A stretch of DNA of 64,000 nucleotides from Vibrio sp. 99-70-13A1 (GTDB lineage: Bacteria > Pseudomonadota > Gammaproteobacteria > Enterobacterales > Vibrionaceae). The notes under the pieces were generated by a model. It was not told the DNA's origin, did not search any database, and worked only from the letters and a program-made list of their open reading frames with translations. Location: NCBI RefSeq assembly GCF_013114625.1, contig NZ_VTXD01000021.1, positions 1 through 64,000 of the forward strand. The letters run 5' to 3'. Both the position numbers and the translations under genes were made by a program. Numbering within the stretch: position 1 is the stretch's first letter; each line of letters begins with the position of its first letter. This document shows positions 55,155 through 64,000 of the stretch, one piece after another.

Positions 55155-57410
55155 CTAAATCGGTCGAACACTATCTCTATCAAGCTCTGCAGCAAAACGT
55201 TTCTCAATAAACTGAACATTGGCATCATTCTCTAAACTTGAAAATGCATGCTGCAACTTACCTTGATACAAGCGCTCTCGTAATTCTAGTGGGGTTTCAC
55301 CCTTCTCACCAATTTCTACACTCAAATGGCACTCTTCGCCAAGTACTGTATTGAGAGCTTGGAGTAATTCACTCTGAGCTCTATCCGTATTTAAATGAGC
55401 TTGATTGGCTCGGAGTGTTAATGTCACAGACGTGCCACTTCGCTCAAACACAGAATTTAAAGCTAGCTGCTCTACAAGCTTAGCGGTATCTAGCTTCTTA
55501 ATCGTTGCTGACCATTCATCTTGCTCTACAGATTCATTAAACAGTTTATCTACCATTTCTGGTGTTTTGATATGTTCTAATGCTCGTTTTATCTGTGTCG
55601 GTGTTAACTCTTTAGAAACTTCTTTCACTTCTGGCTTAGAAGGCTTCCAGCGATAAGGTTCATTCCCATCATCTTTACTAACAGCGGTATGTTGAGAAGT
55701 TGGCGACACCCGAACAGAGCTACCATGTTGCTGAGCAACACGATCTAATACTGAAGATTTAACTGGTGTCGCTTTAGCCTTTTTTGGCGCTGTGCCTTTG
55801 CTTTCCGTTGCTGAATTACCTCTTCGTTGAGAGCGCAGTTGGTGGCGTAAACCACTCACTGGCGATGAAGATCGTGCTGGTTGTTCTTGTTGCGTCGGTT
55901 CAGTGCTTGCCTGTTGGGGCTGGCTCTGATTCGTCGCTTGATTCTGCTGTGGTGGCATTTGCTGAGTCGTTGGACTCATAGCTTGCTCTGCATCGTAGCT
56001 AGAACGTTCGTCATAAGCAGGTGGCGCGTCATACTGACTGTGCGGGTAATCCTGTTCTGAATAACCTTGGTTGCCTGAATGTTCAGCGTAACCTTGTGAA
56101 TCTGCATATTGTGCTGGATTCTGCTGTTGCATAGGTTGCTGCTGAACAGGAGCTTGTTGCTGCACTTGAGGCTGTGGAACCGCAGGAGCCTGAGTGGGCT
56201 GTCTCGGAGCGACCATTGACGCTGGTTGACTCACAGGCTGAGCAGCGCTTTGAGCTGGAGCCTGCCCTTGAACTGCTGGCGCAGAGCTAGTCGACTCAGT
56301 AGAGATAACCGTCGCACTAACTTGCGCTGCTGGTCTGAATGCCATCATACGAAGAACAATCATCTCAATACCGACACGAGCAGTCGGTGATAAAGGCAAA
56401 TCTTCACGACCTTTCAAGACAATCTGAAAATACAGCTGTATATCTTGCGGGCTTAGCGATCGGCTCAGCAGCTCCAGTTTTTCCGCATCCGGCTGAGCTT
56501 TATCTAAAGTCGAAGGTAAAGCTTGATACATGGCGATTCTGTGTAATTGAGTAGACAACTGATTAAGCAAGCCATCCCACTCTATGCCATTTTCAGCCAA
56601 GCCTTGAATACTATCCATGGCAAGTTGTGGCTGCTTGCTACTGATCGCTTCCAATAGATGGATAGCTTGGTCAGTATCTAAGGTTCCCAACATATGAGAA
56701 ACCTTATCCGCTGTCACGCTACCATTACCCAATGCTATAGCTTGATCGGTCAGGCTCAAGGCATCACGCATACTACCATCAGCAGCATGCGCTATCATGC
56801 CAAGAGCACGAGCATCAGAGTCCACACTTTCTTCAGCAAGGATGTGGTCTAACTGCTCGTGAATATTATCAACGCTAATTGGCTTCAAGTGAAATTGAAG
56901 GCAGCGCGATAAGATGGTCACAGGTAGCTTTTGAGGATCGGTTGTCGCCAAAAGAAATTTCACATACTCAGGCGGCTCTTCCAATGTTTTTAATAATGCA
57001 TTGAAACTATGCCTTGAGAGCATGTGAACTTCATCGATCAGGTAAACCTTAAAGCGACCACGCGCAGGCTTATATTGAACGTTGTCTAATAGTTCACGGG
57101 TATCTTCAACCTTGGTACGTGACGCAGCATCAATTTCAAGTAAATCGACAAATCGCCCTTCATCGATTTCTTTACAGGTAGAACACTCCCCACAAGGTGT
57201 TGATGTGATCCCTGTTTCGCAATTGAGCCCTTTGGCAAACAAACGCCCGATGGTCGTTTTACCGACACCTCGCGTCCCACTAAATAAGTAAGCGTGATGT
57301 AATCGGTTTTGACTAAGTGCATTCTCTAATGCAGTTAAAACATGGGCTTGACCAACTACTTCTTTGAATTTAGTTGGTCGCCATTTTCGCGCTAAGGCAA
57401 GATAACTCAT
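55155..57410 (-). CDS. dnaX: DNA polymerase III tau/gamma subunit
   Basis: 751 aa (tau). AAA+ clamp loader: MSYLALARKWRPTKFKEVVGQ, Walker A GTRGVGKTT (about residue 45), a four-Cys zinc module (CETGITSTPCGECSTCK), Walker B YLIDEVHML, sensor 1 and the SRC motif LSRCLQFHLKP. A long Gln/Pro/Ser linker (about 360-540) leads to the C-terminal tau domains that contact DnaB and Pol III alpha (about 600-751). The linker holds a frameshift site listed separately. It is 18 bp behind apt. Confidence 0.96.
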   Translation of the reverse strand: MSYLALARKWRPTKFKEVVGQAHVLTALENALSQNRLHHAYLFSGTRGVGKTTIGRLFAKGLNCETGITSTPCGECSTCKEIDEGRFVDLLEIDAASRTKVEDTRELLDNVQYKPARGRFKVYLIDEVHMLSRHSFNALLKTLEEPPEYVKFLLATTDPQKLPVTILSRCLQFHLKPISVDNIHEQLDHILAEESVDSDARALGMIAHAADGSMRDALSLTDQAIALGNGSVTADKVSHMLGTLDTDQAIHLLEAISSKQPQLAMDSIQGLAENGIEWDGLLNQLSTQLHRIAMYQALPSTLDKAQPDAEKLELLSRSLSPQDIQLYFQIVLKGREDLPLSPTARVGIEMIVLRMMAFRPAAQVSATVISTESTSSAPAVQGQAPAQSAAQPVSQPASMVAPRQPTQAPAVPQPQVQQQAPVQQQPMQQQNPAQYADSQGYAEHSGNQGYSEQDYPHSQYDAPPAYDERSSYDAEQAMSPTTQQMPPQQNQATNQSQPQQASTEPTQQEQPARSSSPVSGLRHQLRSQRRGNSATESKGTAPKKAKATPVKSSVLDRVAQQHGSSVRVSPTSQHTAVSKDDGNEPYRWKPSKPEVKEVSKELTPTQIKRALEHIKTPEMVDKLFNESVEQDEWSATIKKLDTAKLVEQLALNSVFERSGTSVTLTLRANQAHLNTDRAQSELLQALNTVLGEECHLSVEIGEKGETPLELRERLYQGKLQHAFSSLENDANVQFIEKRFAAELDRDSVRPI
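55774..55785 (-). promoter_or_regulatory. Programmed -1 frameshift site in dnaX
   Basis: On the minus strand A AAA AAG (55785-55779) is in the correct phase (CCA AAA AAG GCT). After a -1 slip the ribosome reads AAA AAA GGC and then TAA (55776-55774), giving a gamma form of about 545 residues. This is the same heptamer as in E. coli dnaX. A GTTGC TCA GCAAC stem lies some 45 nt downstream; an AAGG lies about 12 nt upstream. Confidence 0.85.
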
Positions 57411-57428
57411 GAATAATTCCGAAAAGGA

Positions 57429-57974
57429 TTAATGACCGTCGAATTCGCAGATGCTAAACACTTCAAGGCCTAAGCCTGCTAAACGTTTATCACCACCGAT
57501 CTCTGGTAAATTGATAACGAATGCTGCGTGATCAACAGAACCGCCTAGTTGACGAATTAGCTTAGTGGTCGCTTCAATTGTGCCACCCGTTGCCAATAAG
57601 TCATCAACCATCAGCACTTTATCGCCTTCAACAATCGCGTCAGTGTGAATTTCTAAAGTATCCGTACCATACTCAAGCTCATAGGTTTGAGCGATAGTTT
57701 TACGCGGTAATTTTCCAGGCTTACGTACAGGAACAAAGCCCACACCAAGTTCTAATGCAAGAGGAGCACCAAATAGGAAGCCACGAGCTTCAGTACCAAC
57801 AATTTTAGTGAAACCCATGTCTTTATAAGTTTCAGTTAGCAGTTCAATTGTTGCTTTGTAAGCTGCTGGATCTTCCATAAGGCTGGTTACATCACGAAAC
57901 AAGATGCCCTCTTTTGGGTAATCTTGAATGCTTTTGATGCTTGCTTTGATCAGCTCGATTTTATTTGTTGTCAT
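57429..57974 (-). CDS. apt: Adenine phosphoribosyltransferase
   Basis: 181 aa. PRPP-binding signature [21 protein letters not shown] (about 120-140), with [11 protein letters not shown] and [15 protein letters not shown], all typical Apt. It turns adenine and PRPP into AMP. It lies upstream of dnaX in the same direction with only an 18-bp gap. Confidence 0.96.
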   Translation of the reverse strand: MTTNKIELIKASIKSIQDYPKEGILFRDVTSLMEDPAAYKATIELLTETYKDMGFTKIVGTEARGFLFGAPLALELGVGFVPVRKPGKLPRKTIAQTYELEYGTDTLEIHTDAIVEGDKVLMVDDLLATGGTIEATTKLIRQLGGSVDHAAFVINLPEIGGDKRLAGLGLEVFSICEFDGH

Positions 57975-58088
57975 AATATTGATGCACTTAAATTGGCGGC
58001 TTCTCTAACGAATAGACTTGGTTTCTGTTAAGAAAAGATGCAGTTAATTCACATTATCAGCGACATTTACCATTATCGTTGATGAAAT

Positions 58089-58116
58089 AATAAACGCCCG
58101 CTACATAAGCAGGCAT
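58089..58116 (-). terminator. Terminator upstream of apt, downstream of the DUF454 gene
   Basis: Minus strand GCCTGCT and AGCGGGC arms (one mismatch) around TATGT, followed by GTTTATTATTT. It closes the small-membrane-protein/DUF454 unit before the apt promoter region. Confidence 0.65.
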
Positions 58117-58128
58117 ACTGCGTTAATG

Positions 58129-58521
58129 TTAGTGATTTTCTTCGCTATCAGCAACCAACTCGTGCGTTGGAAGACGAAGAAACCATGATAAGAGAATAAT
58201 AAGAACAACGACAAGGAAGCCTTTTACCCAAAGGATCGGCGAGAAATATATTGAGAGAAAGAAGCTAAACAGTATAAAAATTACACCACGTGTTTTTACT
58301 TGTTTTGTGACTGCACCATATTCATACCAATTCTTAAGCAGTGGACCCAAGGTCTTATGTTCATGCATCCAACGGTGCACTTTGGGGTTGCTGCGCATAA
58401 AACAAGCACTTGCTAGAAGCAAAAATGGTGTAGTGGGAAGAACAGGAAGAAGAATCCCAAGAAAGGCGAGAACAATACAAAGGCCACCAGCAATATTCAG
58501 GCTAAGATGTCGAATGCTGAT
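58129..58521 (-). CDS. DUF454 (YbaN-like) membrane protein with a non-canonical start
   Basis: About 130 aa. The frame continues far upstream of the first TTG (58422): it reads SLNIAGGLCIVLAFLGILLP, then VLPTTPFLLLASACFMRSNP, the full YbaN N terminus with its first membrane helix and the conserved PLLPTTPF motif. No ATG, GTG or TTG exists in that stretch. GGAGG (58527-58531) is 5 nt before ATC (58521) and 11 nt before ATT (58515), so one of these is the probable start. Three membrane segments. Function unknown in the family. Confidence 0.72.
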   Translation of the reverse strand: MSIRHLSLNIAGGLCIVLAFLGILLPVLPTTPFLLLASACFMRSNPKVHRWMHEHKTLGPLLKNWYEYGAVTKQVKTRGVIFILFSFFLSIYFSPILWVKGFLVVVLIILLSWFLRLPTHELVADSEENH

Positions 58522-58540
58522 AGTGACCTCCGGTAATCAA

Positions 58541-58678
58541 CTAAAAAGTAGCATAGCCATTAAATACACGGAACAACGTGATGGTTGCTGGTAGTAGTGG
58601 AATTAATAAAAATGCGGCTAAAAATCCTAAAAAGTAGAATACATTAAACGGGTCTTGAAAGTCTTTGTTATCTGCCAT
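58541..58678 (-). CDS. 45-residue inner membrane protein
   Basis: Reads MADNKDFQDPFNVFYFLGFL, then a hydrophobic AAFLLIPLLPATITLF segment and RVFNGYATF-stop. One or two membrane helices with a charged N terminus. The stop is 8 bp before the Shine-Dalgarno of the DUF454 gene, so the two are in one operon and probably coupled. No strong ribosome site (AAGAAG). No named family, but the codon pattern and spacing look real. Confidence 0.68.
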   Translation of the reverse strand: MADNKDFQDPFNVFYFLGFLAAFLLIPLLPATITLFRVFNGYATF

Positions 58679-58837
58679 GATTGCTTCTTGTTTTTGTTAG
58701 TAAATAATTCTCATGCAACCACGCACTCTTTGTTCACATACTCCGACAAAATACGCATTTAACAAAAAAGGCATAGCCACACCAATTGCGCAACTATACC
58801 TTAATCATTTATTCACAAAAACCGAGTAACTATAGGG

Positions 58838-59941
58838 TTAATTTGTCGACCCTTGATGGATATTTAAGCTGAAACTAGAGGACCCTAGACAACTCATTGA
58901 TAGCTGACATCCAGACCGAATAGGCAACTCTTGTGTAATAAAGTTTTTCTTACAATTACTGCCTAGTTGATTACCTGCAGCAATATGCTGATTTACATAA
59001 CCATTGGACCACTGGGCATCGAGCCCTGCTGGTAAAATAGAGACTGTAGCTTCAGACAAATCAGCAATACCAAACAAAGCATTCACAGGTGTTGCACACT
59101 CAGAGCATTGAATTCCTTTCTCTAAAATATCCGCCATATCTTTTAAATCAGGGTTAAAACTTTTTAAATTTCTTAAGTAATCGTGAAACAAAGCTCTAAC
59201 TAACAAGGTTGTTGCAGCCCCGCCTTGCTCTGAAGATGAAGAATCCACAAGATAAAATGCGAACTGACCATTCATCATCCATGCGTAATCGAAAACTAAA
59301 GGCATCACATCTGCTGATTGCAATAAACGGTAGCTACATTTCCAAATGCCTTGATGCGTATCTTTATCAGGCAGCAATGCGTGCAATAAATCTTTTGCAG
59401 CACTAGGGTTATCTTGAAGGTAATCGAGATGCCAGTGCAATTCCTGATCTTCTGGTATCTCCCCTCCATCATCTACACTGAACCACTGGCTAGAAAAATC
59501 CCTTTGATCAGATAAATGGTCAAAAGAATCTTTTAAAGTATTCTCTATCGCACTGGCTAGATGTTGGTGGTTCTCAATTGGTTTAGGTAAGAAGTCCTTA
59601 ATACCAAAACGCAAAGCTTTCGCGACATCGGACATTTCATCTGTGGCAGAAACAACGATCATCGGCAATGATGGGTATTCTAAACTCAGCTCCTCAACCA
59701 ACTCTATACCATCCAATACAGGCATAGATAGATCACACACGACGAGATCAGTATCTGCTTTGCGTAATTGTTGTAATGCGTCTAGCCCATTTTCAGCTTC
59801 TATCACCTCATACCCTTGTGCGTTTAAAAAAGCACTGGTTATACGGCGAAAAATCGGGTCATCGTCAACCAACATAATGCACTTCTGGTTAATCACTTCT
59901 TGTGCCGAGGTCATTACTGGCTGACTGTGAGTTTTGTACAT
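58838..59941 (-). CDS. RssB-like response regulator with degenerate PP2C output domain
   Basis: 367 aa from the ATG at 59941 (GAGG about 9 nt upstream). Receiver domain about 20-140: CIMLVDDDPIFRR, phospho-acceptor in LVVCDLSMPVLDG, VVSATDE and FLPKPI. The C-terminal part (about 165-367) resembles SpoIIE/PP2C-like phosphatases (FYLVDSSSSEQGGAATTLLVRAL) without the full set of metal-binding Asp residues, the layout of RssB, the adaptor that brings RpoS to ClpXP. RssB function here is by homology. Confidence 0.75.
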   Translation of the reverse strand: MYKTHSQPVMTSAQEVINQKCIMLVDDDPIFRRITSAFLNAQGYEVIEAENGLDALQQLRKADTDLVVCDLSMPVLDGIELVEELSLEYPSLPMIVVSATDEMSDVAKALRFGIKDFLPKPIENHQHLASAIENTLKDSFDHLSDQRDFSSQWFSVDDGGEIPEDQELHWHLDYLQDNPSAAKDLLHALLPDKDTHQGIWKCSYRLLQSADVMPLVFDYAWMMNGQFAFYLVDSSSSEQGGAATTLLVRALFHDYLRNLKSFNPDLKDMADILEKGIQCSECATPVNALFGIADLSEATVSILPAGLDAQWSNGYVNQHIAAGNQLGSNCKKNFITQELPIRSGCQLSMSCLGSSSFSLNIHQGSTN

Positions 59942-60172
59942 AATCTTTAACCTCACAAAACAATTATTCGAATTATTATTGTTATCTGTTTATCGATATT
60001 CATATAAAACTTAGTAATAAAATACCATTTACACAAATTTCACCACCACAGCTGGTAATTCTTTCGAGGTATTGGAATACTATAAATAGTACTACAAGTT
60101 GACGTGACGCAAACTTTGATTACTGTGTTACGTATAAATTAAGTCAATTAGTAAACAAATGTGTCTGGACGT

Positions 60173-61048
60173 ATGAAATTAGATGATTTAAACCTATTTC
60201 GATTAGTCGTTGAAAATGGGAGCTATACCGCAACATCACGCAAGACAATGATTCCAGTTGCGACAATTACTCGACGCATTCAAGCTTTAGAAGATTCATT
60301 GAACCTGAGGCTACTCAATCGCCATGCCCGTAAACTTTCATTGACAGAAGCAGGCGAACGTTTTTTTAACGAATGCTCTCCTTTACTGCAAAGATTAGCT
60401 TCAACAGCTGAAGAACTAACTGATGAATGTAAAGGCGCATCTGGCAAAATCAAAATATCGGCACCATCGAATTTGACCAAACGTATGATGATGCCAATGT
60501 TCAGCGACTTCATGACCAAGTATCCAGATATCAATTTGGAACTGATGATGAACAACCAAGCAGATCAATTAGATCCAACAGAGTGGGATGTCATCTTCCG
60601 AGTGGGTCCACAGAGAGATTCAAGTCTTATTGCAAGAAAGATAAGTGAAGTGAAGGACATCCTAGTCGCGAGTCCTATTTATTTATCGAAAAACTCGGCA
60701 CCTTGTCACGCTGAAGAACTTGCAAACCACTCCTTGCTTAAAGGTTACCCTTTAATAAAGTGGCAACTGAATAACTCGAATGATGAAACCGTTGTTAATA
60801 GCGAAAAAGGTCGCTTCAATGCCAATGCTCTAAATGTGGTTAGACAAGCATGCTCCGAAGGATTAGGTATCACCCTTATGCCTGATGTCATGATCCGGGA
60901 ATACATTGAAGATGGAAGTTTAGTTCAGGTTTTAGAAGATTGGAGTGCAAACCCTAGAGACATCTACATGCTCTATAATCACAAAGACCACTTACCTGAA
61001 AAAGTACGTTTGTTCATTGATTTTGTGATCGCTTACCACATTCACTAA
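60173..61048 (+). CDS. LysR family transcriptional regulator
   Basis: 291 aa from ATG 60173 (GGA just upstream; an in-frame GTG at 60161 is the alternative). Winged helix MKLDDLNLFRLVVENGSYTATSRKTMIPVATITRRIQALEDSLN, then an effector domain starting GKIKISAPSNLTKRMMMPMF (CrgA/AaeR-like group). No divergent partner; its target is not evident. It ends before a shared terminator facing purF. Confidence 0.87.
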   Translation: MKLDDLNLFRLVVENGSYTATSRKTMIPVATITRRIQALEDSLNLRLLNRHARKLSLTEAGERFFNECSPLLQRLASTAEELTDECKGASGKIKISAPSNLTKRMMMPMFSDFMTKYPDINLELMMNNQADQLDPTEWDVIFRVGPQRDSSLIARKISEVKDILVASPIYLSKNSAPCHAEELANHSLLKGYPLIKWQLNNSNDETVVNSEKGRFNANALNVVRQACSEGLGITLMPDVMIREYIEDGSLVQVLEDWSANPRDIYMLYNHKDHLPEKVRLFIDFVIAYHIH

Positions 61049-61108
61049 TCACTAATCACTAATCACTGAACTGACTAGAATAATTTAGCTTTCAGTCAAA
61101 TTAAAAAC

Positions 61109-61140
61109 AAAAAACCAGAGCTAGACTCTGGTTTTTTTGT
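61109..61140. terminator. Bidirectional terminator between lysR and purF
   Basis: AAAACCAGAG and CTCTGGTTTT arms with a 5-nt loop, flanked by A and T runs, suitable for both convergent transcripts. Confidence 0.9.
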
Positions 61141-61163
61141 TTAAACTGAGTTGCTACAAAGTG

Positions 61164-62678
61164 CTACGCACCTTCATTATGCAATTCTAGGTTCGCTAAG
61201 TCTTGAGCAATTTCACGCTCTGTTTTCGAGTCATCATTACGCAATGAATCTAAGAAATCTAAATACTTCTGGTCAATATCGCCAGTCACGTATTCGCCGT
61301 TGAATACTGATGTATCAAAACGAGCGATGTCTTGATTACCCATACCAACTGCAGAGATTAAATCTTCAAGTGTTTGGAAGATTAACGCATCAGCACCAAT
61401 TTGCTTACAGATCGTTGCATTATCACGACCATGAGCAATCAGCTCTGTTGCGCTTGGCATATCAATACCATACACATTAGGGAAACGAACTTCAGGTGCT
61501 GCTGAAACCATGAACACTTTATTTGCACCTGAGTCACGTGCCATTTCAATGATCTGTTCAGAAGTGGTACCGCGAACAATTGAGTCATCAACCAACAGTA
61601 CATTCTTACCTTTAAACTCAGAACGAATTGCATTGAGTTTACGACGGACCGATTTCTTACGTTGCTGTTGACCTGGCATAATAAACGTACGACCTACATA
61701 ACGGTTTTTAACAAACCCTTGTCGGTATGGCTTATCGATAGCTTGAGCAATACGCAGAGCAATATCGTTAGAAGTTTCTGGAATAGGGATAACCACATCG
61801 ATATCAAGATCAGAATATTCTTCTTTAATGCGCTTACCTAACATCTCACCCATTTCAACACGTGCGCTGTATACAGACACTTTATCGATGAAAGAATCAG
61901 GACGTGCAAAGTAAACAAATTCAAAAATACATGGGTTTAGCTGCGGGTTATCTGCACATTGCTTAGTAAAGAGCTCACCTTCGAATGTCGCATAAATGGC
62001 CTCACCCGGAGCTACATCACGCATAAAGTCAAAACCAACCGCATCTAACGCAACAGATTCTGAAGCAACCATATACTCTGTTTGACCATTAACTTCACGC
62101 TTACCTAGGCATAAAGGACGAATGCCATGTGGGTCACGAAACGCAACCATACCGTGACCAATGATCATAGCAGTAACCGCATAAGCGCCACGAATTGTAC
62201 GGTGAACATTTGTTACAGCACGAAACACATCATCAGAGGTTACGTTGCCTTTCACTGTGTCAATTTCGTGAGCAAGAACGTTAAGCAGCACTTCTGAATC
62301 AGAAGTAGTGTTTACATGACGGCGGTCTTTTTCAAATAGCTTCTCACGAACTTGATTCGCATTTGTTAAGTTACCATTGTGAGCAAGAGTGATACCGAAA
62401 GGTGAGTTTACATAGAAAGGCTGAGCTTCTGAGGCACTTGAACTACCTGCAGTTGGGTAACGAACATGTCCAATGCCTACTGAACCTTGTAGGCGTTGCA
62501 TGTGTTTTGCTTCAAAAACATCTTTTACTAAACCGTTAGCTTTACGCAGACGGAAACGATTGCTTTCAATGGTACAAATACCAGCGGCATCTTGGCCACG
62601 ATGCTGTAATACCGTTAACGCGTCATAAATTGACTGGTTTACAGGCGTTGAACCTACGATTCCAACAATACCACACAT
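61164..62678 (-). CDS. purF: Amidophosphoribosyltransferase
   Basis: 504 aa. Class II glutamine amidotransferase N terminus with the catalytic Cys directly after Met (MCGIVGIVG), HVRYPTAG and LAHNGNLTN. The C-terminal phosphoribosyltransferase domain has the PRPP loop [17 protein letters not shown]. First committed step of purine synthesis: PRPP plus glutamine to phosphoribosylamine. It follows cvpA by 33 bp. Confidence 0.97.
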   Translation of the reverse strand: MCGIVGIVGSTPVNQSIYDALTVLQHRGQDAAGICTIESNRFRLRKANGLVKDVFEAKHMQRLQGSVGIGHVRYPTAGSSSASEAQPFYVNSPFGITLAHNGNLTNANQVREKLFEKDRRHVNTTSDSEVLLNVLAHEIDTVKGNVTSDDVFRAVTNVHRTIRGAYAVTAMIIGHGMVAFRDPHGIRPLCLGKREVNGQTEYMVASESVALDAVGFDFMRDVAPGEAIYATFEGELFTKQCADNPQLNPCIFEFVYFARPDSFIDKVSVYSARVEMGEMLGKRIKEEYSDLDIDVVIPIPETSNDIALRIAQAIDKPYRQGFVKNRYVGRTFIMPGQQQRKKSVRRKLNAIRSEFKGKNVLLVDDSIVRGTTSEQIIEMARDSGANKVFMVSAAPEVRFPNVYGIDMPSATELIAHGRDNATICKQIGADALIFQTLEDLISAVGMGNQDIARFDTSVFNGEYVTGDIDQKYLDFLDSLRNDDSKTEREIAQDLANLELHNEGA

Positions 62679-62711
62679 GTTCTAATCCTCGATTTGCGAC
62701 AGTAACTGGCG

Positions 62712-63203
62712 CTAAAATGCGCCAGATAAGAAACTAGATGTTGCTTGTAAATGTTCAAAGAATGGGGCGATGATTCGGCTAAACTCAGGTACTAGCTGAG
62801 AGCTTGTCCACCATTCCGAACTTGGGAATGCGGTAAACGCATCCATAAAAAACAGTACTGCTGATACAATTAAAACACCTCGTAAAGCGCCAAATACGAC
62901 TCCGAGGATTCTATCTGTACCTGATAGCCCTGTTTTCTGTACTAGCTGACCGATGACATAGTTAACCAATGCACCAACCACTAGTGTTGCAACAAATAAC
63001 GCTGCAATTGCCGTTCCGTTACGAAACATCTCATCTTCGATATTGGTGAAGTACACCGCTAATTTCGCGTAGTACTGGCTAGCAATAAAAAATGCTCCAA
63101 ACCAAATAACAAGTGATAATGCTTCTTTAGCGAAACCACGGACTAAACTGATCACGGCAGAGAAGCCGATCACGCCTAAAATGACAAAATCTAACCAATT
63201 CAT
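62712..63203 (-). CDS. cvpA: Colicin V production protein CvpA
   Basis: 163 aa, four membrane segments. MNWLDFVILGVIGFSAVISLVRGFAKEALSLV and the middle GLSGTDRILGVVFGALRGVL are CvpA signatures. Inner membrane protein needed for colicin V export and envelope stress tolerance, in the conserved folC-dedD-cvpA-purF order. Confidence 0.96.
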   Translation of the reverse strand: MNWLDFVILGVIGFSAVISLVRGFAKEALSLVIWFGAFFIASQYYAKLAVYFTNIEDEMFRNGTAIAALFVATLVVGALVNYVIGQLVQKTGLSGTDRILGVVFGALRGVLIVSAVLFFMDAFTAFPSSEWWTSSQLVPEFSRIIAPFFEHLQATSSFLSGAF

Positions 63204-63264
63204 GAATTCTTCATCTTAAGTTGGCGCGCATTTTAACAGAAAAAATGCTGACGCAAACGTTTTC

Positions 63265-63813
63265 TTATGGATTTAACGGCTTAAATTTGAGCAATTGACC
63301 TTTTGAACCGGTAATTTTTTCTAATTCCTTAACTTGTCGCTCAAGTTTAGATTTAGAAACATCAGGTCCAACAATTACTCTCGTAAATGATTTTTCTTGC
63401 TTCGCATGAGCTTGATAGCCACGCTTTTGCAAATCCTTAACCACATTTTTTGCATTGTCTGCATTCTTCAAAGCCATTAGCTGAATAATCCAAGCACTCT
63501 CTTGATATTCATTTCTCTCTGGAATGACTTTCTCGACTACAACAACTTCATCAACAGAAGCTTGCTTAGAGTTCTCAATAGAACTTTTCGCGGTTTGTGC
63601 AACTGGTGAATCAGGAAGTGCTATATCATCCTCTATTGGTTCAATGACCTCAAAGACTTCAATATTACTTTCCAGTTCTGGCTTGATTGGAATACTCGCA
63701 AATTCTTCTTTGTAGTGTGCCTTTTTACCATCAAGTACATCTGGTAAAACGATCACACCGATAGCGACCAAAACAATAGTACCAACCAGTCTGCTTTGAA
63801 ATTTACTTGCCAT
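63265..63813 (-). CDS. dedD: SPOR-domain protein DedD
   Basis: 182 aa. Short cytoplasmic N terminus, one membrane anchor (about 9-25, LVGTIVLVAIGVIVLPDVL), an acidic periplasmic linker and a C-terminal SPOR domain (about 105-182, SAWIIQLMALKNADNAKNVVKDLQKRGY) that binds denuded septal peptidoglycan. DedD supports cell division. Its ATG directly abuts the folC stop, and its ribosome site (AAAGGAAA) lies in folC. Confidence 0.92.
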   Translation of the reverse strand: MASKFQSRLVGTIVLVAIGVIVLPDVLDGKKAHYKEEFASIPIKPELESNIEVFEVIEPIEDDIALPDSPVAQTAKSSIENSKQASVDEVVVVEKVIPERNEYQESAWIIQLMALKNADNAKNVVKDLQKRGYQAHAKQEKSFTRVIVGPDVSKSKLERQVKELEKITGSKGQLLKFKPLNP

Positions 63814-64000
63814 CTAATTTCCTTTTTTCTGCCAATGCTCCAATACCTCACCCACAGTATGGAACGAACCCACGACAAGAATGACATCCTCAGGCTTTGC
63901 TGCAACTACAGCAGCATTAAACGCATCGACAGGGCTAGAAAACTCACTGACACTTACAGGTAAACTCTGACAAAGCTCATTGGCTGTTGCAGCCCTTGGA
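63814..64000 (-). CDS. folC: FolC bifunctional folylpolyglutamate/dihydrofolate synthase (C-terminal end, cut by window)
   Basis: Only the last 61 codons are in the window. They read DVILVVGSFHTVGEVLEHWQ then KKGN-stop, the normal FolC C terminus (xxVxGSFxTVxxVL). The TAG stop (63814-63816) is immediately followed by the dedD ATG. FolC adds glutamates to folates and makes dihydrofolate from dihydropteroate. Confidence 0.85.
   Translation of the reverse strand, partial: PRAATANELCQSLPVSVSEFSSPVDAFNAAVVAAKPEDVILVVGSFHTVGEVLEHWQKKGN

Noticed and set aside
61045-61070. Tandem CACTAAT repeats after the lysR gene
   Set aside because: Only three to four short units outside any gene; likely simple slippage.

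Overview
The window looks like chromosome 1 of a Vibrio species. Three things point there: a large chromosomal-integron cassette array built on VCR-type attC sites (1-11961), a purF-cvpA-dedD-folC block, and an apt-dnaX-ybaB-recR block. Base composition and the housekeeping proteins fit the genus; I cannot name the species.

Region 1 (1-11961) is the array. I count 18 attC sites, all in the same orientation, so cassettes read on the minus strand and the integrase end should lie to the right. About eleven cassettes carry recognisable minus-strand genes: two SUKH/SMI1-like proteins, two plain GNAT acetyltransferases, a DUF1778/GNAT toxin-antitoxin pair with its own promoter, an HEXXH zincin-like protein, a protein with an HEPN-type RX4H motif, small membrane proteins and unknowns. 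Eight cassettes have no convincing ORF and fall into two repeated families. No intI gene lies at the expected position. Instead there is a nested hairpin cluster (12212-12400) and a small tyrosine recombinase killed by two in-frame stops (12407-13003).

Region 2 (13456-34043) is metabolic and accessory. It holds a PAS-EAL cyclic-di-GMP phosphodiesterase, an AraC regulator divergent from a serine hydrolase and an outer membrane protein, a LysR/carboxylesterase pair, a full sucrose PTS regulon (scrB, scrK, scrA, scrR and a ScrY-like porin, tied together by shared LacI-type operators), and a LysR/metallo-beta-lactamase-fold/DsbA-like cluster. A dispersed intergenic hairpin repeat occurs here, and a decayed copy of a lysR 3' end at 31.1-31.5 kb shows a segmental duplication.

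Region 3 (34258-49230) is mosaic. Two different IS1202/ISNCY-type insertion sequences, each flanked by a 16-bp target duplication, bracket the nspS-mbaA polyamine/c-di-GMP system, a dmeF-marR metal efflux operon with a perfect operator, and secreted proteins. An orphan half attC lies at 43.6 kb. Next to the second IS is a compact SF2-helicase plus winged-helix-like gene pair, divergent from an Xre regulator, with two identical ACTAAG-N5-CTTAGT operators between them. It is flanked by relics of a GreA/B-type gene and a YkgJ-type gene. This is the best candidate for an undescribed (possibly defence-related) module.

Region 4 (49412-64000) is largely core. It has an RstAB-like two-component system followed by a DUF2860 protein and a PKD lipoprotein, then recR-ybaB-dnaX-apt, a small membrane protein with a DUF454 gene that seems to lack an ATG/GTG/TTG start, an RssB-like response regulator, a LysR regulator, and purF-cvpA-dedD-folC. 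dnaX carries an in-phase A AAA AAG slippery site followed at once by a -1 frame stop, the signal for making the short gamma form.
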